Assembly (NCBI GenBank): GCA_049611805.1
Contig: JBMZAX010000014.1
Coordinates: 1-53,135, forward strand
DNA length: 53,135 nucleotides
Reading direction: 5' to 3'
Origin: UBA7378 sp049611805
Lineage (GTDB): Bacteria > Pseudomonadota > Alphaproteobacteria > RS24
Shown: positions 34,453 to 43,568 of the stretch, piece after piece
Position numbering within the stretch: the first letter of the stretch is position 1
How the letters are laid out: each line of letters starts with the position of its first letter
Program-made: the position numbers and the translations under genes
Notes under the pieces: model-generated
What the model saw: the letters and a program-made list of their open reading frames with translations, nothing else
The model's database searches: none
What the model was told of the DNA's origin: nothing

Positions 34453-35907
34453 TTACAGCAATTCGCCTTGCGCGTCATCGTCGGGCGGCGCTTTCCGGCG
34501 CCGCGGTTTTGGTTTCGCGGGCTTGGTTTTCGCAGGCTTGGTTTTCGCGCTTTCGGCCCCCTCGGTAATCCGCGCGGCAAGATTTTCTCCGGCGGCAAGT
34601 AAAATACGCACATCGCTGCCGGTCGGCGCATCGGCGGGGCGGCGCACCGCTTTGCCGCTCGTATTGGTAACGAGTGCAAAGCCGCGCTGCAAAACAGATT
34701 CATGGCTGAGCAGATTTAGCTGACGGCTCAGGCCCGACACGGATTGGTGTGCGGCGCGCATTGTATCGGCCATGCGCGCGAGACGCCGACGCTCAAGATC
34801 GCTCAAGCTTTGGCGCAAAAACGCCGTGCGCTGAACCAGAATGGCCGGCGTCAAACGCGCGGCAATGCGCGCCGCGCGCGTGCGTTGCACCCCGACATTG
34901 ATCGACAGGCCCGCGCCCAGCCTTTTGCCCGCCGTGTCCAGAAGCTGGCGCGGCAGGGCCAGCAAATCTTCCAGCCGCGGCAGCCCGCGCGCCAGCCCGG
35001 TGACATGCGCGCCCAATTGCTCGAAGCGGCGGGTTTGAGCGCGCAATTGCCGCCCTTGCAAATCGACAAGGCCGGCCTGCAAATCGCCGCGCACCGGAAC
35101 CGCCATCTCGGCGGCGGCTGTCGGCGTGGGCGCGCGACGGTCGGCGGCATAGTCGATCAGCGTGGTGTCGGTTTCATGCCCGACCGCCGAGATGAGCGGA
35201 ATTTCGGATTGGGCTGCCGTGCGCGCGACGATTTCTTCATTGAACGGCCATAAATCCTCAAGGCTGCCGCCGCCGCGCGCAACAATCAGAACATCCGGCC
35301 GCGCAATATTCCCGTCGGCCGGCAAAGCATTGAAACCGGCAATGGCGCGCGCCACTTCCTCGGCGCAGGTTTCCCCCTGAACGCGCACCGGCCAGACCAG
35401 CACATGACAGGGGAACCGGTCTGAGACGCGGTGCAAAATATCGCGTATCACCGCGCCGCTGGGGCTGGTTATCACGCCGATGCAGGCGGGCAGAAAGGGC
35501 AGTTCCTGCTTGTTTGCCGCATCGAAAACCCCTTCGGCGGCAAGCTGTTTGCGCCGCGCTTCCAACAGCGCCATCAGCGCGCCTTCGCCGGCGGGCTCCA
35601 GCGTGTCGACCACAAGCTGATAGCGTGACTGACCGGCAAAAGTTGTCAACCGACCGGTCAAAATGACTTCGAGCCCCTGTTCGGGCTGGACGCTCATTTT
35701 TTGCGCAACGGCCTTCCACGCCACCGAAGACAGAACGGCCTTGTCGTCTTTCACATCAAAATAAACATGCCCTGAGGCTGGCCGCGACACCCGACCCAAT
35801 TCGCCGCGCACGCGCACCCGCCCGAAACTGTCTTCAATTTGCCGCTTAATGGCTCCCGACAGCTCGCTGACCGAAAACTCAACAAGATTCGTCTCAAACT
35901 CTTCCAT
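34453..35907 (-). CDS. xseA: Exodeoxyribonuclease VII large subunit
   Basis: Nuclease subunit that degrades single-stranded DNA. The protein has 484 residues. The N-terminal OB fold contains GRVRVRGELGRVSRPASGHV-type sequence (VRGELGRVSRPASGHVYFD near 34). The catalytic region has IARGGGSLEDLWPFNEE and AVGHETDTTLIDY near 240. The central coiled-coil is arginine-rich. The C-terminus ends in a basic low-complexity tail with a repeated KTKPA unit encoded by a perfect 15-bp tandem repeat. The small subunit xseB is not adjacent in the window. Confidence 0.96.
   Translation of the reverse strand: MEEFETNLVEFSVSELSGAIKRQIEDSFGRVRVRGELGRVSRPASGHVYFDVKDDKAVLSSVAWKAVAQKMSVQPEQGLEVILTGRLTTFAGQSRYQLVVDTLEPAGEGALMALLEARRKQLAAEGVFDAANKQELPFLPACIGVITSPSGAVIRDILHRVSDRFPCHVLVWPVRVQGETCAEEVARAIAGFNALPADGNIARPDVLIVARGGGSLEDLWPFNEEIVARTAAQSEIPLISAVGHETDTTLIDYAADRRAPTPTAAAEMAVPVRGDLQAGLVDLQGRQLRAQTRRFEQLGAHVTGLARGLPRLEDLLALPRQLLDTAGKRLGAGLSINVGVQRTRAARIAARLTPAILVQRTAFLRQSLSDLERRRLARMADTMRAAHQSVSGLSRQLNLLSHESVLQRGFALVTNTSGKAVRRPADAPTGSDVRILLAAGENLAARITEGAESAKTKPAKTKPAKPKPRRRKAPPDDDAQGELL
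34520..34548. repeat. 15-bp tandem repeat in the xseA C-terminal tail
   Basis: GGCTTGGTTTTCGC occurs at 34520-34533 and 34535-34548, a 15-base period. It encodes the repeated KTKPA units of the XseA tail on the minus strand. A shorter, degenerate copy precedes it at about 34505-34519. Confidence 0.7.
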
Positions 35908-35983
35908 GCGCCTTTGCCTTTGTAACTCGCGTTATGATAGAAGATTTCACCGGACGGAAGCACCTTCTTATAACGGCAATCAT

Positions 35984-37288
35984 ATGACAGAAACCAAATT
36001 CAACATACTTGTTCTGGGCGGCGGCGGGCGCGAACACGCTTTGTGCTGGAAAATTGCCGCCAGCCCGTTGTGCGCGCGGTTGTTCTGCGCGCCGGGCAAT
36101 GGCGGCACGGCGGCGATTGCCGAAAATGTGAGCCTTGATGAAAAAGACCATGACGCTGTTGTCGCCTTTTGCCGCGAAAACACCATCGCGCTGGTGGTTA
36201 TCGGCCCCGAAGCGCCGCTGGTGGACGGGCTGGCCGACACATTGCAGGCCCATAATATTGCCGCTTTTGGCCCCGGCGGTGCCGCCGCACAACTTGAGGG
36301 CTCAAAAGGCTTCACCAAGGATTTATGCGCCGAAGCCAATATCCCGACCGCCGCCTATGGCCGCTTTACCGCACCCGCACCGGCGCATGACTATCTTGCC
36401 AAACAAGACCTGCCAATCGTTATCAAGGCCGACGGGCTGGCCGCCGGCAAAGGGGTCATCATTTGCGAGACCATGGATGCCGCCCATGACGCGATCGACC
36501 ATATTTTTGACGGCGCGTTTGGCGATGCCGGTGCCGAATTGGTCATTGAAGAATTTATGACCGGCGAGGAAGCCAGCTTCTTCGTGCTGTGCGATGGCCG
36601 CCATGCCCTGCCCTTGGCGACCGCGCAAGACCACAAACGCGTGGGCGACGCCGACACCGGGCCGAACACGGGCGGCATGGGCGCTTATTCGCCCGCCTCC
36701 ATTATGACGCCCGCGCTTGTCGCGCAGACCATGGATAAAATCATTCGCCCGACGCTGGACACCATGGCCGCGCGCGGCACCCCCTATCGCGGGGTGTTAT
36801 ATGCCGGCCTGATGCTGACGCCGGAAGGCCCCAAGCTGGTGGAATATAATTGCCGCTTCGGAGACCCCGAAGCCCAAGTTTTGATGATGCGGCTGGAAAC
36901 CGATTTGGTACCGGCGCTGATGGCGTCTGCCCAAGGCGATTTGTCGGGCATAGACCTTACCTGGTCGCAAGACCCGGCGCTGACGGTGGTGATGGCGGCG
37001 CAAGGCTATCCCGGCAGCTATGACAAGGGCACACGGATTTCGCTGGATGCGGTGGACGAGAGCGACGAATTGGTTGTGTTTCACGCCGGAACGCGAAGCG
37101 CGGGCGATGGCACACTCACAGCCCATGGGGGCCGCGTGTTAAACGTCACCGCGCGCGGCAAAACAGTGGCACGGGCGCAAGTGAAGGCTTATGCTGGGTG
37201 CGAAAAGATCGACTGGCCCGAAGGCTTCTGCCGCAAAGACATAGGCTGGCGCGAGATTGAGCGCGAAGAAAATCAGAGGGGAAAATAA
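35984..37288 (+). CDS. purD: Phosphoribosylamine-glycine ligase
   Basis: Second step of purine synthesis, joining glycine to phosphoribosylamine. The protein has 434 residues from the ATG at 35984; the frame is open 45 codons upstream over xseA in antisense and that part is not real. GGGGREHALCWK is at 12-23, VIGPEAPLVDGL near 68, and the ATP-grasp region has KADGLAAGKGV, EEFMTGEEASFF and YNCRFGDPEAQ. The stop overlaps the next gene's ATG by one base. Its glycine use is a link, perhaps accidental, to the gcv operon. Confidence 0.97.
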   Translation: MTETKFNILVLGGGGREHALCWKIAASPLCARLFCAPGNGGTAAIAENVSLDEKDHDAVVAFCRENTIALVVIGPEAPLVDGLADTLQAHNIAAFGPGGAAAQLEGSKGFTKDLCAEANIPTAAYGRFTAPAPAHDYLAKQDLPIVIKADGLAAGKGVIICETMDAAHDAIDHIFDGAFGDAGAELVIEEFMTGEEASFFVLCDGRHALPLATAQDHKRVGDADTGPNTGGMGAYSPASIMTPALVAQTMDKIIRPTLDTMAARGTPYRGVLYAGLMLTPEGPKLVEYNCRFGDPEAQVLMMRLETDLVPALMASAQGDLSGIDLTWSQDPALTVVMAAQGYPGSYDKGTRISLDAVDESDELVVFHAGTRSAGDGTLTAHGGRVLNVTARGKTVARAQVKAYAGCEKIDWPEGFCRKDIGWREIEREENQRGK

Positions 37289-38367
37289 TGCAGGACGAAG
37301 GTGTGGAACGCTACGGCGGAACCAAGGATGTCGCCGACAGCCACAAATTTGACGAGAAAAATCTGGAGGCCTATATCGCCGCGCATGTCGAGGGTTTTGA
37401 AGGCCCGATGGAAGTGCGCCAGTTTAAGGGCGGTCAGTCCAACCCGACCTATCAGCTTGTCACGCCGACCAAAAAATACGTCATGCGCCGCAAACCGCCC
37501 GGCAAGCTTTTGCCATCCGCCCATGCGGTTGACCGCGAATATAAGGTCATCACCGCGCTGGGCAAAATCGGCTTTCCCGTGCCGCGCACCTATTGCCTGT
37601 GCGAAGACGAAAGCGTGGTCGGCACTATTTTTTACGTTATGGACATGGTCGAGGGCCGCATTTTGTGGGACCCGCGCCTGCCGGATATTCCGCGCGAGGG
37701 CCGTCGCGCCATTTTTGAGGCGAAAATTTCGACCCTGGCAAAATTGCACAATGCCGATTACGAGGCGATCGGGCTGGGTGATTTCGGCAAGCCGGGCAAT
37801 TATTTTTCCCGCCAGATTTCGCGCTGGACAAAGCAATATCAAATGTCCGAAACCCAGACCATCGACACGATGAACAAGCTGATCGACTGGCTGCCCGGCA
37901 ATATTCCCGATGATGATGCCAATTCAATTGTGCATGGCGATTATCGGCTGGACAATATGGTGCTGCATGCCGACAAGCCCGAAGTGCTGGCCGTGCTTGA
38001 TTGGGAATTGTCGACGCTCGGCCATCCGCTGGGCGATTTCACTTATCATCTGATGCAATGGTTCATGCCGTCTGACGGTGCCTCGACCCAGACGCTGGAA
38101 GGGGTTGATTTCGACGCGCTCAATATTCCCGATGCCGCCGAATATACCCGCCTTTATTGCGAGCATACCGGACGCGACAGCATTGAGAATATGGATTTCT
38201 ACATTGCCTATAACATGTTCCGGCTGGCCGGTATTTTGCAGGGCATTGTGGGGCGTGTGCGCGACGGCACGGCCTCCAATGAACATGCCGCTCTGATGGA
38301 AGATCGCGTTAAGCCGCTTTCCGATGTCGGCTGGTTTTACGCCCAAAAAGCCGGCGCGGTCGGCTGA
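37288..38367 (+). CDS. APH-family kinase (ACAD10/11- and LvaA-like)
   Basis: The protein has 359 residues with the aminoglycoside-phosphotransferase kinase fold. The nucleotide loop FKGGQSNPTYQL is near 47, the catalytic loop IVHGDYRLDN has His216, Asp218 and Asn223, and the metal-binding VLDWELSTLGHPLGD follows. Proteins of this subgroup are fused to an acyl-CoA dehydrogenase in human ACAD10/ACAD11 and are separate in bacteria, for example LvaA of Pseudomonas levulinate catabolism, which phosphorylates 4-hydroxyacyl-CoA. An acyl-CoA dehydrogenase lies 2 kb downstream. The 4-hydroxyacyl-CoA kinase role is inference. It is translationally coupled to purD by one base. Confidence 0.85.
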   Translation: MQDEGVERYGGTKDVADSHKFDEKNLEAYIAAHVEGFEGPMEVRQFKGGQSNPTYQLVTPTKKYVMRRKPPGKLLPSAHAVDREYKVITALGKIGFPVPRTYCLCEDESVVGTIFYVMDMVEGRILWDPRLPDIPREGRRAIFEAKISTLAKLHNADYEAIGLGDFGKPGNYFSRQISRWTKQYQMSETQTIDTMNKLIDWLPGNIPDDDANSIVHGDYRLDNMVLHADKPEVLAVLDWELSTLGHPLGDFTYHLMQWFMPSDGASTQTLEGVDFDALNIPDAAEYTRLYCEHTGRDSIENMDFYIAYNMFRLAGILQGIVGRVRDGTASNEHAALMEDRVKPLSDVGWFYAQKAGAVG

Positions 38368-38375
38368 GCGTAAGC

Positions 38376-38942
38376 CTAACCCTTCGCAAATTTCAGGAAA
38401 ACAAGCTCGGTGTCGCCATAGCTGCGCCGCTGTGTTTCGGTGAAACCGGCAGGGGCCTCAAAGCCCGCGCGCCGGTCTTCTTCAACCACCAGCATGGCGT
38501 TGTGCGCCAGCCAATCGCCCGCCGCCAGCGCGCCCAGCGCGGCCTCGGCCAGCTGTTTGCCGTAAGGCGGGTCGGCAAAAACCAGATTGAAAACCGGCCC
38601 GGCGGTTGCGGCACGGGGGCCAAGCCGTGTGGCATCGCGGCGGTAAATTTTCGTGCGTCCCAGCACGCCGCAGGCCTCGCAATTGTCGCGCAACGTGCCG
38701 CGCACGCGCGTATCATTTTCCACAAACAGGCAAAACTCGCCGCCGCGCGAAAGCGCCTCAAGCCCCAGCGCCCCGGTGCCGGCAAAAAGATCCAGCACAC
38801 GCGCCTGCGTGAGTGAAAAATCGGCTTGCGAGGCCAGAACGGAAAACAATGCTTCGCGGGTACGCTCTCCGGTCGGCCGCGTGGTTCGACCCTTGGGCGC
38901 GCTCAGCACCGTGCCGCCAAATTCACCGCCGACGATGCGCAT
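38376..38942 (-). CDS. rsmD: 16S rRNA m2G966 methyltransferase RsmD
   Basis: Methylates G966 of 16S rRNA. The protein has 188 residues from the ATG at 38942 (MRIVGGEFGGTVLSAPKG). TRPTGERTREALFSVL, the S-adenosylmethionine motif LDLFAGTGALGLEALSRG and the catalytic FADPPYGK are all present. The start lies 20 bases inside the end of rluB, a pairing common in alphaproteobacteria. Its end is eight bases from the convergent kinase gene. Confidence 0.95.
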   Translation of the reverse strand: MRIVGGEFGGTVLSAPKGRTTRPTGERTREALFSVLASQADFSLTQARVLDLFAGTGALGLEALSRGGEFCLFVENDTRVRGTLRDNCEACGVLGRTKIYRRDATRLGPRAATAGPVFNLVFADPPYGKQLAEAALGALAAGDWLAHNAMLVVEEDRRAGFEAPAGFTETQRRSYGDTELVFLKFAKG

Positions 38943-39843
38943 CGGAACGTTCACTGCCCGAATTGTCGGGCGCGGTTTCCTCGCCGACCAGCTTGTGCCA
39001 TTCGCGTCCCAATTGCTGACGCAATACGCGGCGCGGCACTTCTTCGACCTGTCCGGCTTCAAGATTGCCCAGCTGGAACGGCCCGAAAGACAAGCGGATA
39101 AGCCGGTTCACCTTCAAATCCAAATGCTCAAGCACGCGCTTAATCTCGCGGTTTTTGCCCTCGCGCAACGCCACGCTCATCCACACATTGCCGCCCTGCT
39201 TGCGTTCCAGTTCGGCGTCGATACTGCGATAGCGCACACCGTCAATTTCAATACCGTTTTTCAAATCTGCCAGACGCGCCGGGTCTGCCGTGCCAAATGC
39301 CCGCACCCGATAGCGGCGCAACCAGCCCGTACTTGGCAATTCGAGAAACCGCTTCAGACCGCCATCATTGGTCATCAACAACAGCCCTTCGGTGTTGATA
39401 TCAAGCCGCCCGACCGCATTGAGACGCGGCAAATTGGGCGGCAGTTTATGAAACACGGTGGGCCGGCCTTCGGGGTCGCGTGTGGTGGTGACAAGCCCGG
39501 TTGTTTTATGAAAGCGCCACAGGCGCGGCGGGTCGGGCGCGCCCAACAGCTTGCCGTCGACACTGATTTTCTGCTGCGGCGTGACGTTGAAAGCCGGCGT
39601 ATCAAGCCGCCTGCCGTCAACCGAAACGCGCCCCTCGGCGATGAGCTTTTCAGCATCGCGGCGCGAACACACGCCTGCGCGCGCCAGCACTTTGGCAATG
39701 CGCTCACCGGCAAATGCCGATTTTTCCGAATTGCGCTTTTCGCCTGCCCGCGATCCTGCCTGCGATCTTGTCGGCTTGGATCTTGCCGGCTTGGAATTTG
39801 GCGTCTTGGAATTTGGCGCTTTGGATTTGGGTGTTTGCCTCAT
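38923..39843 (-). CDS. rluB: 23S rRNA pseudouridine synthase RluB-like
   Basis: Makes pseudouridine in 23S rRNA (the RluB site, U2605, by family). The protein has 306 residues from the ATG at 39843. An S4 RNA-binding domain (RIAKVLARAGVCSRRDAEKL near 48) precedes the catalytic RLDINTEGLLL, where the Asp is the nucleophile, and EGKNREIKRVLEHLDLKV. The first 30 residues are a basic pentapeptide repeat (units such as PNSKT and ARSKP), encoded by 15-bp tandem repeats. It is divergent from tadA by 47 bases. Confidence 0.94.
   Translation of the reverse strand: MRQTPKSKAPNSKTPNSKPARSKPTRSQAGSRAGEKRNSEKSAFAGERIAKVLARAGVCSRRDAEKLIAEGRVSVDGRRLDTPAFNVTPQQKISVDGKLLGAPDPPRLWRFHKTTGLVTTTRDPEGRPTVFHKLPPNLPRLNAVGRLDINTEGLLLMTNDGGLKRFLELPSTGWLRRYRVRAFGTADPARLADLKNGIEIDGVRYRSIDAELERKQGGNVWMSVALREGKNREIKRVLEHLDLKVNRLIRLSFGPFQLGNLEAGQVEEVPRRVLRQQLGREWHKLVGEETAPDNSGSERSDAHRRR
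39752..39837. repeat. Degenerate 15-bp minisatellite in the rluB N-terminus
   Basis: On the plus strand four full 15-base units are in register (39764-39778, 39779-39793, 39794-39808, 39809-39823), flanked by partial units on both sides. Two of them share GAATTTGGCG and two share GATCTTG. On the minus strand they encode five-residue basic units at the RluB N-terminus. Confidence 0.75.
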
Positions 39844-39890
39844 GGGTTCCCCTGTAGCACGCGTCGGGGCCCCCATGCTAGTGTGCGCGC

Positions 39891-40355
39891 ATGAATGCAC
39901 CCGATTATATGGCCATGGCGCTGGCCGAAGCCGAGGCCGCCGCGCAAGCTGACGAGGTTCCCGTAGGCGCGGTTATTGTGGCCGCTAACGGCACCGTGTT
40001 GGCGCGCACCGGCAATGCCATGCGGCGCACCAATGACCCGACGGCGCATGCCGAAATGCTGGCCTTGCGCGAAGCATGTGCAATGCTTGGCACTGACCGC
40101 CTGCCCGATTGCGACCTCTATGTGACGCTGGAACCCTGCACCATGTGTGCCGGCGCCATTTCGCATGCGCGCATCAGGCGGCTTTATTACGGTGCGGGTG
40201 ACCGCAAAGCGGGCGCGGTGGATAATGGCGTGGCGTTTTTCGACCAGCCCAGCTGCCATCACAAGCCGGAGGTTTACGGCAGCATTCAGGAACAGGCAGC
40301 CGCGCGATTGTTGAAAGATTTTTTCGCCCTGCGTCGAAATGAGCCGTTTTTTTGA
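39891..40355 (+). CDS. tadA: tRNA-specific adenosine deaminase TadA
   Basis: Converts A34 to inosine in tRNA-Arg(ACG). The protein has 154 residues. The zinc and catalytic residues are His53 and Glu55 (TAHAEM) and Cys83 and Cys86 (EPCTMCAGAI). GAVIV near 26 and the C-terminal KDFFALRR are typical. The start ATG at 39891 lies 47 bases from the divergent rluB start. The spacing to the acyl-CoA dehydrogenase gene downstream is 56 bases. Confidence 0.96.
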   Translation: MNAPDYMAMALAEAEAAAQADEVPVGAVIVAANGTVLARTGNAMRRTNDPTAHAEMLALREACAMLGTDRLPDCDLYVTLEPCTMCAGAISHARIRRLYYGAGDRKAGAVDNGVAFFDQPSCHHKPEVYGSIQEQAAARLLKDFFALRRNEPFF

Positions 40356-40411
40356 TAGCCAAGCCCGCGCCGCCTCTGCTTAAATCAATCACATCTGAAG
40401 GAGAGATATCC

Positions 40412-41674
40412 ATGAATTTCGAACATAATGACAAAACCAAAGAACTGATTGCGCGGGTTGAAGCGTTTATGGACGCTCATATTTATCCTGCCGAGTCCGT
40501 CTATGCGGAACAGATGGAAGCGTTTGGTGAAAATCGCTGGCAGGTGCCGGCCGTGCTGGAAGAATTGAAAGAAAAGGCAAAAGCTGAAGGTCTTTGGAAT
40601 TTGTTTCTGCCCGAAAGCGAGCGCGGTTACGGGCTGACAAATGTGGAATATGCCCCTTTGTGCGAAATTATGGGGCGTGTCGGCTTTGCTGCCGAAGTGT
40701 TCAACTGTTCGGCCCCCGATACGGGCAATATGGAAGTGCTGGAGCGTTACGGCAATGACCGGCACAAGAAGGAATATATGGAGCCGCTGCTGGAAGGCAA
40801 AATCCGCTCCGCCTTTTTGATGACCGAACCGGCTGTGGCGTCTTCCGATGCGACCAATATCGAAACCCGCATTGAGCGCGATGGCGACGAATATGTCATT
40901 AACGGGCGCAAATGGTGGTCTTCCGGCGTCGGCGATCCGCGCTGCTCGATCGCCATTGTAATGGGCAAAACCAACCCCGAAGCCCCGCTGCACCAACAGC
41001 AGTCGCAGGTTCTGGTGCCGCTGGATTCTCCCGGCATTGAAATCGTTCGCATGTTGCCCGTGTTTGGCTTTGATGATGCACCGCACGGACATGCCGAAGT
41101 TGTTCTGAAAGATGTGCGCGTACCGGCTGAAAACCTTCTGCTGGGTGAAGGCCGCGGCTTTGAAATCGCGCAAGGGCGGCTTGGCCCGGGCCGTATTCAC
41201 CACTGCATGCGGACAATCGGTGTGGCCGAACGCGCGCTTGAAAAAATGTGCACGCGCCTGCTGACCCGCACGGCCTTTGGCAAGCGCATTGCCGATCACA
41301 GCGTTTGGGAGCAGCGCATTGCCGAAGCCCGGACCAATATTGAAATGACGCGCCTTTTGACCATGAAGGCGGCCTATATGATGGATACGGTCGGCAATAA
41401 GGTCGCCAAAAGCGAGATCGCGCAAATCAAGGTTGCCGGTCCGCGCATTGCCCTGCAAGTCATTGATGATGCCATTCAGGCCCATGGCGGCGGCGGCGTG
41501 ACGAAGGATTTCGGTCTTGCCAAAATGTATGCCGGTATCCGCACCTTGCGTCTGGCCGACGGCCCCGACGAGGTGCACAACCGCACTATTGCGCGTCTGG
41601 AAATGAAAAAATATCAGGACCTGACACAAGCCGGCGAAGGCGAGTTGAAAACCCTCGACGTGCCGCGCAGCTAG
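40412..41674 (+). CDS. Acyl-CoA dehydrogenase (ACAD10/11-like)
   Basis: FAD-dependent dehydrogenase of 420 residues from the ATG at 40412 (GAAGGAGAGA upstream). The mid-domain has MTEPAVASSDATNI, GDEYVINGRKWWSSGVGDP and LVPLDSPGIEIVRML; the C-terminal helical domain has GRIHHCMRTIGVAERAL, RTAFGKRIADHS and the FAD-side QAHGGGGVTKDFGLAKMY. These blocks match the ACAD10/11 and LvaC-like group rather than short-chain enzymes. The likely partner is the APH-type kinase at 37288. A strong terminator follows at 41696. Confidence 0.93.
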   Translation: MNFEHNDKTKELIARVEAFMDAHIYPAESVYAEQMEAFGENRWQVPAVLEELKEKAKAEGLWNLFLPESERGYGLTNVEYAPLCEIMGRVGFAAEVFNCSAPDTGNMEVLERYGNDRHKKEYMEPLLEGKIRSAFLMTEPAVASSDATNIETRIERDGDEYVINGRKWWSSGVGDPRCSIAIVMGKTNPEAPLHQQQSQVLVPLDSPGIEIVRMLPVFGFDDAPHGHAEVVLKDVRVPAENLLLGEGRGFEIAQGRLGPGRIHHCMRTIGVAERALEKMCTRLLTRTAFGKRIADHSVWEQRIAEARTNIEMTRLLTMKAAYMMDTVGNKVAKSEIAQIKVAGPRIALQVIDDAIQAHGGGGVTKDFGLAKMYAGIRTLRLADGPDEVHNRTIARLEMKKYQDLTQAGEGELKTLDVPRS

Positions 41675-41695
41675 GCGAAACATTTCGCAATAAGA

Positions 41696-41726
41696 GGGCG
41701 TCCGCCGTTGCGGGCGCCCTTTTTTT
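41696..41726 (+). terminator. Rho-independent terminator after the acyl-CoA dehydrogenase
   Basis: Stem GGGCGTCCGC (41696-41705), loop CGTT, stem GCGGGCGCCC (41710-41719) pairing over 10 bp with one G-U, then a seven-T run (41720-41726). It is the clearest intrinsic terminator in the window and lies between the convergent acyl-CoA dehydrogenase and mutL genes. Confidence 0.92.
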
Positions 41727-41737
41727 ATCCTTGAGTT

Positions 41738-43555
41738 TTAGCGCCGCCCGAAAAGGCGTTCAATATCGGCGAGCTTTAATTCGACATAAGTCGGGCGCCC
41801 GTGATTGCATTGCCCGGCATGCGGCGTGGCTTCCATGTCGCGCAACAGGGCGTTCATTTCTTCAATGCTCAAACGCCGCCCGGCGCGCACCGAGGTGTGG
41901 CAGGCCAGCGTGCCGGACAGCTCTTCAAGATGCTCTTTCACGGCCAGCCCCTGCCCCAGCGCATCAATTTCCTCGGCCATGTCTTTCAAAAGGCCCGCCA
42001 CATTGCCCTTATACATAAGGGCCGGCACTTCGCGCACCATGATAGCGGCCGTGGCTTCCTGTTCGGGGCCGAAACGCTCAATAATGAAACCCAGCTCGGC
42101 CAGTTCGCCCGCCCGCGATATCAGCCGCTCGGCGGCGTGCGCTTCCATTTCGACAATTTCCGGCACCAGCAAAATCTGGCGCTTAATGCCGTTTTCGGCG
42201 ATTTGCCGCTTCATGCGTTCATAGACAAGACGCTCATGCGCCGCATGCTGGTCAACGATCACGAAGCCGTCATGGGTCTGCGCCAAAATGTATGTTTCGT
42301 GCAATTGCGCGCGCGCCAGACCCAGCGGCAAATTGGCCTCCGGCGTGGGGGCTTGCGCGTCCCAGGCGGTTCCGGCTGTGCTTAACCAGTTGACGGCGTC
42401 TTCGGCAAGACTGCCATAATCGGCCGGTGCAACGGCAAAATCTCCCTGTCCGGCGGCGGCCGCTTGCGCCCATGTTGAGCCCCTGCCCGATGACGCGCCC
42501 GGCCGGAAGGATGACAAGGTTTGGTCTGCCACCGTGGTTGCGGCGCGATGTCCGGCCTCGGCCAGCGCGGCGCGCAAGGCCCCGACAATCATGCCGCGCA
42601 CCAGCCCGCTGTCGCGGAAGCGCACTTCCGTCTTTGCCGGATGCACATTAACGTCAAGCTCAGTCGGGTCGATGTCGATAAACAGCGCCAGCGCCGGATG
42701 GCGATTGCCGGCCAGAAAATCCTGATACGCGCCGCGCACCGCCCCGTTCAATAATTTGTCGCGCACCGGACGCCCGTTGACGACAAGATATTGCTTTTGC
42801 GCCGTGGCGTGATTGAAGGTGGGCAGACCGGCAAAACCGTTGAGCCGCAGCGTGTCGCGTTCGGCATGCACCGGCACGGCATTTTCGCCAAACGCCCTGC
42901 CCATAATCGCCGACAGACGGTTGAGTTGGCCCGCATCGCCGGTTTCGGCAGGCACGGAAAAATTCTGCCGCCCGTCATTTGTCAGGCTGAACGCGATAGG
43001 GGCATGCGCCATGGCGAGACGCTTGAGTGTGTCGCTGACGGCCATCATCTCGGCACGCTCGGATTTCAGAAATTTAAGACGCGCCGGTGTCGCATAAAAC
43101 AGGTCTCTGACCTCAATGCGCGTGCCGCGCGTGCCCGCCGCCGGGGCCATATCGCCCGCCACGCCACCGGCCACCGTCAAAGTGCTGGCCTCGGAGGCAT
43201 CCGCCGTGCGCGTCGTGATTGTCATTTTCGACACCGCCCCGATTGACGGCAGGGCTTCGCCGCGAAAGCCCAGCGAGGTGATGCGGAAAAGATTGTCGCC
43301 CGCATCTCCGTCGGGCAATTTTGATGTGGCATGGCGTTCCAGCGACAGGGCCAAATCCGCCGGGCTCATGCCGCAGCCGTCATCCTCGACGCGTATCAGG
43401 CTTTTGCCGCCATTTTCCAACGTGACGTCAATGCGTTTGGCACCGGCATCAATGGCGTTTTCAACCAGCTCTTTCACCGCGCTGGCCGGACGCTCGACAA
43501 CTTCACCGGCGGCAATGCGGTTTATCGTGCCTTCGTCTAGACGCCGGATGGTCAT
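41738..43555 (-). CDS. mutL: DNA mismatch repair protein MutL (endonuclease type)
   Basis: The protein has 605 residues. The N-terminal GHKL ATPase has VENAIDAGAKRID near 33, DDGCGM and FRGEALPSIGAV. The C-terminal domain has the endonuclease motif DQHAAHERLVYE beginning at about Asp435, with ACHTSVRAGR and CNHGRPTY near the end. The metal-binding motif indicates a latent nicking activity, as expected in a lineage without MutH. It lies 13 bases after pgi and is probably cotranscribed with it. Confidence 0.97.
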   Translation of the reverse strand: MTIRRLDEGTINRIAAGEVVERPASAVKELVENAIDAGAKRIDVTLENGGKSLIRVEDDGCGMSPADLALSLERHATSKLPDGDAGDNLFRITSLGFRGEALPSIGAVSKMTITTRTADASEASTLTVAGGVAGDMAPAAGTRGTRIEVRDLFYATPARLKFLKSERAEMMAVSDTLKRLAMAHAPIAFSLTNDGRQNFSVPAETGDAGQLNRLSAIMGRAFGENAVPVHAERDTLRLNGFAGLPTFNHATAQKQYLVVNGRPVRDKLLNGAVRGAYQDFLAGNRHPALALFIDIDPTELDVNVHPAKTEVRFRDSGLVRGMIVGALRAALAEAGHRAATTVADQTLSSFRPGASSGRGSTWAQAAAAGQGDFAVAPADYGSLAEDAVNWLSTAGTAWDAQAPTPEANLPLGLARAQLHETYILAQTHDGFVIVDQHAAHERLVYERMKRQIAENGIKRQILLVPEIVEMEAHAAERLISRAGELAELGFIIERFGPEQEATAAIMVREVPALMYKGNVAGLLKDMAEEIDALGQGLAVKEHLEELSGTLACHTSVRAGRRLSIEEMNALLRDMEATPHAGQCNHGRPTYVELKLADIERLFGRR

Positions 43556-43568
43556 TTTATGTCATCCC

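Noticed and set aside
40385..41683. A 432-codon minus-strand frame covering the acyl-CoA dehydrogenase gene
   Set aside because: It mirrors the real gene end to end and shows no family resemblance or signal; same cause as above.
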